Source: Bacteroidales bacterium (GTDB lineage Bacteria; Bacteroidota; Bacteroidia; Bacteroidales; SM23-62). Taken from it: DNA of 5,506 bases. Below are positions 1-5,506 of this stretch, piece by piece (positions within the stretch are counted from its first letter, which is position 1; each line of letters opens with the position of its first letter). The stretch is taken from the NCBI GenBank assembly GCA_016783865.1, contig JADHVS010000279.1:1-5506 (forward strand). Reading direction: 5' to 3'. The translations under genes and the position numbers were made by a program. The notes under the pieces were generated by a model. It was given only the letters and a program-made list of their open reading frames with translations. It had not been told where the DNA came from and ran no database searches.

Positions 1-144
1 TACGGATCGATCGGCACCCTGCTGATCGTCCTGGTCTGGATCTACCTGAATTCCATCAGCCTGCTGATCGGCTTCGAGCTCAATGCGAGTATCATGAATG
101 CAGGTATGGGAAAAGAGAAGGGAAAAAAGCATCAAATAAAATAA
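1..144 (+). CDS. YihY/BrkB family inner-membrane protein, C-terminal fragment
   Basis: This is the 3' end of a gene that begins before the window; 47 codons remain before a TAA stop. The visible residues read YGSIGTLLIVLVWIYLNSIS followed by LLIGFELNAS. This matches the last transmembrane helix of the YihY/BrkB family, where a Y-G-S-x-G-T-L start and a (L/I)-x-G-x-E-(L/I)-N-A end are typical. A short basic, lysine-rich cytoplasmic tail follows (GKEKGKKHQIK). The family consists of multi-spanning inner-membrane proteins of poorly defined function; older annotations as ribonuclease BN are considered mistaken. The first 90 bases look more GC-rich than the following genes. No terminator-like hairpin is seen after the stop. 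The next gene lies on the same strand with its own promoter candidate 14 bases downstream, so co-transcription is possible but not required. Family assignment is firm; specific function is unknown. Confidence 0.88.
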   Translation, partial: YGSIGTLLIVLVWIYLNSISLLIGFELNASIMNAGMGKEKGKKHQIK

Positions 145-158
145 ATTAGAATAAGTTG

Positions 159-166
159 TATATTTG
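159..166 (+). promoter_or_regulatory. Candidate Bacteroidota -7 promoter element
   Basis: The octamer TATATTTG matches the TAnnTTTG -7 consensus used by the primary sigma factor of Bacteroidota. It would place the transcription start near base 172 and leave a leader of roughly 35-40 bases before the ATG at 209. No clear TTG-type -33 element is found 17-23 bases upstream, where the sequence is A-rich. The box overlaps an in-frame TTG at 164, which argues against using that TTG as the start codon of the next gene. Confidence 0.42.
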
Positions 167-208
167 TATAGAGCAATTTTTAGGTTTTATTCAAAACAAC
201 TTTCCATT

Positions 209-1555
209 ATGAAAAAGGTGTTCCTTCTCCTCATCTTGATGCTGATCATACTCACAGGATTTAGCACTGAAGTGAAAACACTGGTACTTCAACCCGGACC
301 CCTAGATGGCTATGATGCATATATTAATACAGCATTCCCGAATGAACCCGGATGGGATAAAGGCTTGCTGGTTACTGCATGGACGCTCGGAGGGTTCCCC
401 TTTGTTGGGAAAAGTTTACTCCGGTTCGATCTATCAGAACTATCAGCCCTAGATTCTATTATCGACGCCAGGTTGAATTTGTATTTTGATCCCGAGGGAT
501 CCTGGCCAGAGCACTCAGGGGATAATCAGGCATATATCCGCCGAATAACCACTCCCTGGGACCATATGACAGTAACCTGGAATGACCAACCTGCCGTTAC
601 AAATGAGAGCGCAGTCTACCTCCCTCCTTCTGTCCTCCCACAACAGGACTATACGGATATCGATATCACAGATTTCGTAACCCTTTGGTCGAGCAATCAG
701 GATCAGAATTTCGGGATAATGGTCAGTCTTGTCACACAGTACCCATATTCTTGCCTTGTTTTTGCACCATCTGAAAGAGATATCCAATCTAAACGTCCGA
801 AGCTTGTTATCACTTATATGACTTGTAGTCCGCCGGTTGCTGAATTCCTCTATGCTATAGAAGAAAAAACTGTCGTGTTTGAAGATAAGTCCAGTTCAGC
901 GACAAGCTGGTACTGGGATTTTGGAGACGGTTACTATGCATCTTTGCAAAACCCTATACATACCTATGCAGAATACGGGAAATACGAAGTTTGCCTGGAT
1001 ATTGCCGATTCATGCGGATTTGCCAGTATCTGTGATACAGTGAGGGTATGTGTGAATCCCGAACCGTATTTCGTTTATCAAACTGATAACCTGTCGGTCT
1101 CGTTTACTGATTCATCCCTAATGCCTTTGACATGGTGGTGGGATTTTGGCGACGGGTTTTTTTCCAACCTTCAGCATCCTATTCATGTTTTCCCCGGCAA
1201 CGGTACTTATTATGTTTGTGAGACCGTTACAAACGAATGTAATACTGAAACCTATTGCGATTCCGTGACAGTTCAATCAACCTGGGTAGATGAAAATAGA
1301 CAGAGTACATGGTTTACACTATATCCCAACCCTGCAGTTGATCACATAAAAATTTCCCTTAATGTCACAGGCACAAAAGAGGTGTCAATAAAAATTCTCA
1401 ATTCATATGGATTGAAAAAAAATGAGATTAGCCTGACCGCAGTATCCGATAAAACTATGATTTCAATTCCATTAGATGGCTATGAAAAAGGACTTTACCT
1501 GATTTGCCTTCAAATCGATAGAATCACTGAAACCCGGAAATTTATTGTACTGTAA
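209..1555 (+). CDS. Secreted DNRLRE/PKD-domain protein with T9SS type A sorting domain
   Basis: A 448-aa protein predicted to be exported by Sec and then carried across the outer membrane by T9SS to the cell surface or medium. I chose ATG 209 over the in-frame TTG at 164 because it begins directly with a signal peptide (MKKVFLLLILMLIILTGFST, cleavage near residue 19-20). The TTG would also fall inside the promoter candidate. Residues about 24-203 resemble a DNRLRE domain: LLRFDLSEL (70-78), ARLNLYF (87-93), VTWNDQPA (122-129), DITDFVTLW (152-160) and RPKLVITY (196-203). Two PKD domains follow (about 206-280 and 281-355), each with a WDFGDG core (236-241, 311-316). The final ~80 residues form the T9SS type A domain, with FTLYPNPA (369-376) and a terminal KFIVL. 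DNRLRE and PKD modules often accompany carbohydrate-active or adhesive surface proteins. No catalytic domain is visible, so a binding or adhesin-like role is inference. The 3' end faces the flippase gene, three bases away. Confidence 0.93.
   Translation: MKKVFLLLILMLIILTGFSTEVKTLVLQPGPLDGYDAYINTAFPNEPGWDKGLLVTAWTLGGFPFVGKSLLRFDLSELSALDSIIDARLNLYFDPEGSWPEHSGDNQAYIRRITTPWDHMTVTWNDQPAVTNESAVYLPPSVLPQQDYTDIDITDFVTLWSSNQDQNFGIMVSLVTQYPYSCLVFAPSERDIQSKRPKLVITYMTCSPPVAEFLYAIEEKTVVFEDKSSSATSWYWDFGDGYYASLQNPIHTYAEYGKYEVCLDIADSCGFASICDTVRVCVNPEPYFVYQTDNLSVSFTDSSLMPLTWWWDFGDGFFSNLQHPIHVFPGNGTYYVCETVTNECNTETYCDSVTVQSTWVDENRQSTWFTLYPNPAVDHIKISLNVTGTKEVSIKILNSYGLKKNEISLTAVSDKTMISIPLDGYEKGLYLICLQIDRITETRKFIVL
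824..1273 (+). repeat. Two tandem 225-bp units encoding cysteine-bearing PKD domains
   Basis: The two PKD domains of the 448-aa protein are direct tandem units with a constant period of 75 residues (824-1048 and 1049-1273). All aligned landmarks keep exactly that offset: the leading cysteine (206/281), the WDFGDG core (236/311), and cysteines 262/337, 269/344 and 275/350. The shared pattern is C-x55-C-x6-C-x5-C. The DNA has diverged apart from the core encoding WDFGDG, so this looks like an old duplication held in register rather than a recent copy. It is a protein-level repeat, not a mobile or regulatory DNA repeat. Confidence 0.85.
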
Positions 1556-1558
1556 CCA

Positions 1559-3028
1559 CTATTCTTTAGGCTTATAAAGCAGATGGGACAATTTTCCAAC
1601 CAGTTCCGAAAGCTCTCTTCTGTAAGTAAGATAAATCAGGGCACAGGTAAATATCAGTTGGAACCCTGCAGCCCATATTCTGTACCCACTGGAGATGAAT
1701 ATCTCCGATGCAAAAACCAGCATGATAACCAATATGGGGAAGTAAACGATTTTCCACTTGTTGATTTTATATTGGAAGACCTTCCGGCTCTCGAGGTAAA
1801 GGAAAATCGCTTGAACAATTTTAATCAGTATGTTTGTCAGAACCGCACCCCATAAGCCAAACATCTTAATCATCACGATTCCGACGCCTATTTGAACAAC
1901 CGCACTTATCACTGAGATTGTGATCATGGCTCGGGTTCTCTTGAAAAACATGATAGGCGCCAGGAACATATAAAACCAAACCCTGGCCGCGTAACCTGCA
2001 GCCAGAAGGGGAAGGTATTGAAAAGCCTGGTAATAAATTGGTTTCTTTATCAGGAAAGGCAGGATAATCGGAGCCAGGATGATAATTACCGGTATGAGGA
2101 CGAGGACCAATGCTGTAAGGGCATTATAGTAACGGTTGACCTCCACCGTACTGTGGGAAATATTCTGGCTTTTCCAGATGGAATATACTTTCGGCGTGAT
2201 GGAATTGACTAATCCGGCAATAAGAAGATCGATTCCGAGGACAAGTTTGATAGCAATATCGTAGACCCCCACCAAAACAGGATCCGCGAGAAACTTCAGA
2301 ATGATAAAGCGGTCGATATACGTCACAACCCATAGAAGTATCGCTGAGACCAGTAATGGCGCGCTATAAGAAAGAATCTTCCGGAAATATACAACATGCC
2401 AGTGAAAGCCATAATGCCTAGCCACCATGATTAGAGATATCGCAGCTGAAATTATTGCAGGGATCAGTCTGCCAAGTACAGGACCATACAAGGTATATGG
2501 GAATAAATAAAGGAGCGTGAGAGACGCGATGATTGTAATAATAAAATTTGAGAGGTTGAGCCAGAAGAAGAGGACCGGCTTTTGGAGGTTCACTAACAAA
2601 CCAGTATAACTTTTAAATATTCCGTTAAAAATGCCGGAGAGAATTGTAAACATTCCGAAAGGGACCAATTCAAGGAAATCACCACCACTGAATGTAAATC
2701 GAAAAAATTGGAATCCACCAAGAGAAAAAAGGATTAAGGATCCTCCGCCCAGGATAAGTAAGCCTGTATATACTGTCCCAATAAATTCTTTCAGCTTTGT
2801 CTCATTATCTCTGTAGTCGAAATGAAGTATCCCAACCGACATATCCCAGCCGGCTGTGCTTACGATCAAAACAAAGTACATCAAACTCAGATATAGTGCA
2901 TTGATTCCAAACTGGACGGGAGTAAGCCATGCCGTAAACCAAAACAGCAAGATAAACCCCGACATATAGGGTAGTGCACCTACAACCGTATATATGATGG
3001 ATGATTTAAAGAATGACTTGGAGATCAT
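1559..3028 (-). CDS. Wzx-like polysaccharide flippase (MOP superfamily)
   Basis: A 489-aa, very hydrophobic inner-membrane protein with roughly 13-14 predicted helices, including about 14-35, 42-62, 82-103, 150-175, 183-203, 220-240, 303-325, 368-388, 393-412, 428-447 and 450-468. The length and layout fit oligosaccharide flippases of the MOP superfamily, which move undecaprenyl-linked glycan units across the inner membrane. Family-like segments are the N-terminal pair of helices, the mid-protein SAPLLVSAILLWVVTYIDRF (222-241) followed by GVYDIAIKL, and WGAVLTN (393-399) in the C-terminal half. The start is ATG at 3026-3028; MISKSFFKSS leads straight into helix 1, and a promoter candidate sits 23 bases upstream. 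Stop is TAG. No glycosyltransferase, polymerase (Wzy) or sugar-nucleotide gene is visible beside it, so the glycan cannot be named; O-antigen, capsule or teichuronic-type transport are all possible. The gene stands alone between two T9SS cargo genes and faces one of them tail to tail. Confidence 0.87.
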   Translation of the reverse strand: MISKSFFKSSIIYTVVGALPYMSGFILLFWFTAWLTPVQFGINALYLSLMYFVLIVSTAGWDMSVGILHFDYRDNETKLKEFIGTVYTGLLILGGGSLILFSLGGFQFFRFTFSGGDFLELVPFGMFTILSGIFNGIFKSYTGLLVNLQKPVLFFWLNLSNFIITIIASLTLLYLFPYTLYGPVLGRLIPAIISAAISLIMVARHYGFHWHVVYFRKILSYSAPLLVSAILLWVVTYIDRFIILKFLADPVLVGVYDIAIKLVLGIDLLIAGLVNSITPKVYSIWKSQNISHSTVEVNRYYNALTALVLVLIPVIIILAPIILPFLIKKPIYYQAFQYLPLLAAGYAARVWFYMFLAPIMFFKRTRAMITISVISAVVQIGVGIVMIKMFGLWGAVLTNILIKIVQAIFLYLESRKVFQYKINKWKIVYFPILVIMLVFASEIFISSGYRIWAAGFQLIFTCALIYLTYRRELSELVGKLSHLLYKPKE

Positions 3029-3051
3029 AGCCAGATCGTATGTCGTACAGG

Positions 3052-3059
3052 CAAAAGTA
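3052..3059 (-). promoter_or_regulatory. Candidate Bacteroidota -7 promoter element for the flippase gene
   Basis: Read on the minus strand, the octamer is TACTTTTG, a match to the TAnnTTTG -7 consensus of Bacteroidota. It lies 23 bases upstream of the flippase ATG, implying a short leader of about 15-20 bases. No convincing TTG -33 element is seen at the expected distance; the only nearby TTG is too close (3061-3063). The octamer is short and the sequence AT-rich, so a chance match is possible. Confidence 0.42.
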
Positions 3060-3211
3060 ACAATATATAGAGTAAAGCTTATAAGAATTTTCCTTCGTTT
3101 CTACTCCTGAGAACCTGCTAACAGGAATTGGTCTCTGGTATCAAAGAGAGAAATCATAGTGGAAAGCGAAATAAGAGCAGTTCATCCCAATTTACAAATT
3201 GAAATCAATAA

Positions 3212-3259
3212 GGATGCCGGCACAGAGAATGTTAATAAACGATTTCTATACCGGCATCC
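3212..3259 (-). terminator. 48-base hairpin, probable 3' end signal of the 677-aa gene
   Basis: A near-perfect palindrome. The arms GGATGCCGG (3212-3220) and CCGGCATCC (3251-3259) pair over 9 bp, and the interior keeps pairing without any length asymmetry down to a 4-base loop (3234-3237). As minus-strand RNA, two C/A oppositions become G-U pairs, giving 15 consecutive pairs; as plus-strand RNA the helix breaks after 9. It begins 65 bases after the TAG stop of the minus-strand gene. Downstream on that strand the sequence is T-rich but interrupted (TTATTGATTTCAATTTG), not a clean U-run. An intrinsic terminator or a stabilising 3'-UTR hairpin fits best; a palindromic repeat of the REP type is an alternative. 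Confidence 0.55.
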
Positions 3260-3324
3260 ATTAGGCCACTCGCTGATTAAGGGTTGAGGTTACCCCTATT
3301 TTGTAGTATGAAGCATGGAAAGAA

Positions 3325-5358
3325 CTAGTGCTGTAAAATGATCTTCTGGAGATATTCATTATTTCCGTTAGACACTTTTACAAAGTACATGCCCGGTATG
3401 AAAGGGGAAATAGTAACTTTCTGCGTTTTTCCCTCCAATTTTCCCGATGCGATAGAAACTCCTCTTGAATCATACACCTCATAAGTCAGATTAGCTTGAA
3501 TAACTGATGTATAGATTGTGAACGTTCCGTCATTTGGATTCGGGAAAGCCTTGAAAAATGGCTCCACCGCCTCAGGATCCGGTTCGTTATTCTTCTTGCC
3601 GGTGGAGGCGGTTTTGTCGGAGGGATTCGTTGAACATGATTTGCCTTCGCCATCTTCCGAATTTTCACTCAGCCCCTGTGCATACACCACATCCTGGCAA
3701 ATCTGGCACCCGGCATCGATATAACTTACCCGGAATGTGGCATAATATTCGGCCGGACAACATCCCAGTGCCGATATAAACGGAAACCGCAGGTTCAAAC
3801 GAATCACTTCATTCGTAATTACCTGTGGATCACTTGACAAATCCCAGGTTATCTCATGAGAACTGAATGACACCTGATTCAATAAATAAGGCGTGAAGCT
3901 CCCCTCAACATTCAGCAAAAACGGAATATCAGTAGCAAACATCCCTATATTCGGGGTGTTCATCTCACAAAATCGTTTGCATTCCTCACTTAGCGGACTG
4001 ACTTCAAAATTGGCGATGTTGATAATAACAGTTTTGGCCACAATGGAACCGGAATTCAACCTTAGGTCAATGGTCGCCGTGCCTGTTGCCCGGTCGGTAA
4101 CAATCAACTCATCTGCCGTGGTCGAAGAGGTACATTGACAACCTATGACAGGGTTGCTGATTTGACCGATCGTCAGGTAGCTTGGCAAACCCCAGTTGGC
4201 TTCTCCGCTTATAGGTACGGTATTCTCGTCGTAATCGCACCCTTCTCCAAAAATATTCGGATTGTTGATCACGGAAAGCTTTGGGTTATGCGATCCTTTC
4301 GTACTGTATATTTTGTTGTTTGGCCCTAGCTGGAGCGCCATGTATACATAATCGCCGGCAAAATAGGTGGCAAGAATGTATGGATCGCCGATGGTTGGCT
4401 GAGAGATGTCCCACTGATAGATGCATCGTTCGCCCCATGGACCATCCGCTTGTCCTTCAGAAGTATAAAAAATCCTTCCCGTAGGTGAAAATTCACATCC
4501 GTACAAATATCCGTTCGAAGGGCTTACCGTATGCGAATGGATGGATTCGTCGCTGAGCATTCCGTTCGATTTATTGAAGGTGTATATTTCAAAGATCCTT
4601 GCCTCCGGGATGACCAGTCCGAGTTTGGTGCCATCGCTGCTGAATTTCATTTGACCCTGGGCATTCTCGCCCTGGCCGGTATGATGTGCTCCCACACTTT
4701 GGGGCATTTCCACATCATGTAACCTGTTTACGGCTTCAATGGTTGAATTCACATCGCCAAATAGTTCCTCGGTAATGTGGTATTTGTAAAATGTATTGGC
4801 TTCAAAATCGGGATTGAAGTCATGCGCAACCACCCAGGTGCCGTTCATATCGGTGGTGGATGTCAATTTTTCCGACATCCGGATATCCTCGTAAATGTAT
4901 TCCGGATCATGCGCTACCACGCTGTAGACCGGAGGACTGCCCGACGAGCTGACCCGAATGAAACATACGCTGAAATTCGGGGCTCCCCCGTCCTCAACGG
5001 CTTTTAAAGAGAATAATAAAAACTTGTACACATTTGATCCGGGAGTTTCTCCTGGGATTTGCACGGCCAAAGAGCCCTGGGTGGCTGAGTTGCCTCCCAG
5101 CAGTTGTTTAATGATCAGGGTAGACCTTCTCAAATATTTTGGGCTTGCCTGGAAGACGACATTCCCAAATTCATCGTTGACAACCGTGTTGCCTTCATAC
5201 CAGGTATTGTCTTCATTTCCGGCATAAGGAATAGTTGTTCCGTCGGTGAGAAACCGGATGCCTCCTTTGTATCCGAAATACCAGGTTACAGGTGTTTCCT
5301 GTGCGAACAGCTCCATCGAAAGGCATGTCATCAGGATATAAAATATTACTTTTTTCAT
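3325..5358 (-). CDS. Secreted beta-propeller-like protein with cysteine-rich region and T9SS type A sorting domain
   Basis: A 677-aa protein with a signal peptide (MKKVIFYILMTCLSMELFA, likely cut before QETP). Residues about 25-400 resemble the WD40/lactonase-like propeller found in many Bacteroidota surface proteins. Landmarks are WYFGYKGGIRF (26-36), SATQGSLAVQIPG (91-103), SEKLTST (162-168), GQMKFSSDGTKL (235-246), CEFSPTGRIFYTS (288-300), IYQWDIS (313-319), ALQLGPNNKIYS (341-352), LSVINNPN (361-368) and NWGLPSYL (388-395). Residues about 405-562 match no domain I can name; they look beta-rich and carry paired cysteines. A polar, acidic linker (564-597) leads to the T9SS type A domain, with FKAFPNPNDGTF (602-613) and the ending QKIILQH. 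The role is probably at the cell surface, with binding or scaffolding more likely than catalysis; no active site is visible. The start is ATG 5356-5358. No promoter box is evident upstream, where the end of a probable IS element begins at once. Stop is TAG. Confidence 0.92.
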   Translation of the reverse strand: MKKVIFYILMTCLSMELFAQETPVTWYFGYKGGIRFLTDGTTIPYAGNEDNTWYEGNTVVNDEFGNVVFQASPKYLRRSTLIIKQLLGGNSATQGSLAVQIPGETPGSNVYKFLLFSLKAVEDGGAPNFSVCFIRVSSSGSPPVYSVVAHDPEYIYEDIRMSEKLTSTTDMNGTWVVAHDFNPDFEANTFYKYHITEELFGDVNSTIEAVNRLHDVEMPQSVGAHHTGQGENAQGQMKFSSDGTKLGLVIPEARIFEIYTFNKSNGMLSDESIHSHTVSPSNGYLYGCEFSPTGRIFYTSEGQADGPWGERCIYQWDISQPTIGDPYILATYFAGDYVYMALQLGPNNKIYSTKGSHNPKLSVINNPNIFGEGCDYDENTVPISGEANWGLPSYLTIGQISNPVIGCQCTSSTTADELIVTDRATGTATIDLRLNSGSIVAKTVIINIANFEVSPLSEECKRFCEMNTPNIGMFATDIPFLLNVEGSFTPYLLNQVSFSSHEITWDLSSDPQVITNEVIRLNLRFPFISALGCCPAEYYATFRVSYIDAGCQICQDVVYAQGLSENSEDGEGKSCSTNPSDKTASTGKKNNEPDPEAVEPFFKAFPNPNDGTFTIYTSVIQANLTYEVYDSRGVSIASGKLEGKTQKVTISPFIPGMYFVKVSNGNNEYLQKIILQH

Positions 5359-5506
5359 GGGTTTTGACTTAACTGCTTATCCCTTTCGGTCAAGCTGGTT
5401 TGATTATTTCGTTAAATGGCACAGGTGGAGTATCTACCGCTTGTTGGATCAACCTGTAGAATAATTTTCCCCTGTATGTTGATAATTTCCTATTAAACCG
5501 AAATGC
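5359..5506 (-). mobile_element. End of a probable IS1595-family insertion sequence
   Basis: The region contains the transposase tail (5390-5506) plus 31 bases that separate its stop from the next ATG. Read inward from base 5359, the presumed end starts GGGTTTTGACTTAACTGC and then TTATCCC. A terminal GGG fits the general habit of IS1595-family ends, but the matching inverted repeat and the direct target repeat would lie outside the window. The exact boundary is therefore inferred, and the element could equally be an old remnant. Confidence 0.4.
5390..5506 (-). CDS. IS1595/ISXO2-like transposase, C-terminal fragment
   Basis: The minus strand is open from the window edge for 38 codons to a TGA at 5390-5392. 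The peptide begins AFRFNRKLSTYRGKLFYRLI and continues QQAVDTPPVPFNEIIKPA. A phenylalanine/arginine-rich F-R-F-N-R-(R/K) segment, followed by a L-F-x-R-L-(L/I)-x-x-A-V segment near the C terminus, is typical of the ISXO2-like DDE transposase domain of the IS1595 family. The DDE catalytic residues lie upstream, outside the window, so activity cannot be judged. The stop is 31 bases before the ATG of the 677-aa gene on the same strand, so readthrough into that gene is possible. The assignment rests on a short stretch recognised from memory of the family. The protein-like composition and intact frame support real coding sequence even if the family name is wrong. Confidence 0.6.
   Translation of the reverse strand, partial: AFRFNRKLSTYRGKLFYRLIQQAVDTPPVPFNEIIKPA

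Larger units (their letters stand above)
3029..3324. other. Non-coding gap between two minus-strand genes
   Basis: This 296-base stretch lies between the stop of the 677-aa gene and the start of the flippase gene, both on the minus strand. It holds the flippase -7 candidate (3052-3059) and a long hairpin (3212-3259). Otherwise it is AT-rich, with no reading frame of protein-like character and no tRNA- or riboswitch-like structure that I can recognise. The size and the two signals suggest that the genes on either side are transcribed separately. Confidence 0.6.

Noticed and set aside
164..208. Upstream in-frame TTG start adding 15 residues to the DNRLRE/PKD protein
   Set aside because: It would bury the signal peptide behind a polar extension and overlaps the candidate -7 box; ATG 209 gives a standard signal peptide start.
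1564..1579. CTTTA-6-TAAAG inverted repeat near the convergent gene ends, considered as a bidirectional terminator
   Set aside because: The stem is only 5 bp and almost all A-T, lies inside the flippase coding region and lacks a U-run on either strand.
3109..3135. Weak hairpin in the spacer (GAGA/TCTC outer, CCTG/CAGG inner)
   Set aside because: Two 4-bp stems separated by an uneven internal loop; too weak to call, and it lies upstream of the candidate flippase promoter.
3188..3201. Palindrome CAATTTACAAATTG next to the long hairpin
   Set aside because: Six-bp AT-rich arms around a 2-base centre are common by chance in AT-rich spacer DNA; no second copy was noticed as an operator pair.
3518..5367. 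Numerous plus-strand reading frames of 60-90 codons opposite the 677-aa gene
   Set aside because: They are antisense shadows of a gene with clear domain structure and show no recognisable domains or start signals of their own.
5421..5457. Inverted repeat ACAGGT...ACCTGT with a 25-base spacer
   Set aside because: Only 6 bp, within the transposase-like coding region and without supporting inner pairing; expected by chance.
5453..5490. Imperfect tandem repeat: CCTGTAGAATAATTTTCC followed by CCTGTATGTTGATAATTTCC
   Set aside because: It lies inside the transposase-like frame and encodes the similar peptides GKLFYR and RKLSTYR; coding constraint or chance explains it better than a regulatory iteron.

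Overview
The window looks like part of a Bacteroidota chromosome. Two large genes end in the C-terminal sorting domain that sends proteins through the type IX secretion system (T9SS), a pathway confined to this phylum and close relatives. Two intergenic regions carry a Bacteroidota-style -7 box (TAnnTTTG), and start codons lack Shine-Dalgarno sequences. The genus cannot be determined from this sequence.

Layout, left to right. Bases 1-144 (+) encode the last 47 residues of a YihY/BrkB-family membrane protein. Bases 209-1555 (+) encode a 448-aa secreted protein: signal peptide, DNRLRE-type beta domain, two cysteine-bearing PKD domains in exact 75-residue register, and a T9SS sorting domain. Three bases further on, and pointing back at it, is a 489-aa Wzx-like polysaccharide flippase (1559-3028, -). 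A 296-base gap follows, holding the flippase promoter candidate and a 48-base near-palindromic hairpin that fits best as the 3' end signal of the next gene. Bases 3325-5358 (-) encode a 677-aa secreted protein: signal peptide, beta-propeller-like region, an unassigned region with paired cysteines, an acidic/polar linker, and a T9SS sorting domain. At the right edge (5390-5506, -) is the C-terminal tail of what looks like an IS1595/ISXO2-type transposase. The presumed end of that element appears to abut the start codon of the 677-aa gene.

How the genes relate. The two T9SS cargo proteins and the flippase all concern the cell envelope or surface. However, they lie on opposite strands with separate signals, so nothing here shows one operon or one pathway. 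I see no convincing new defence, toxin or RNA system. The points most worth a second look are the IS/start-codon junction, the cysteine-paired region of the 677-aa protein, and the strand-biased hairpin at 3212-3259.
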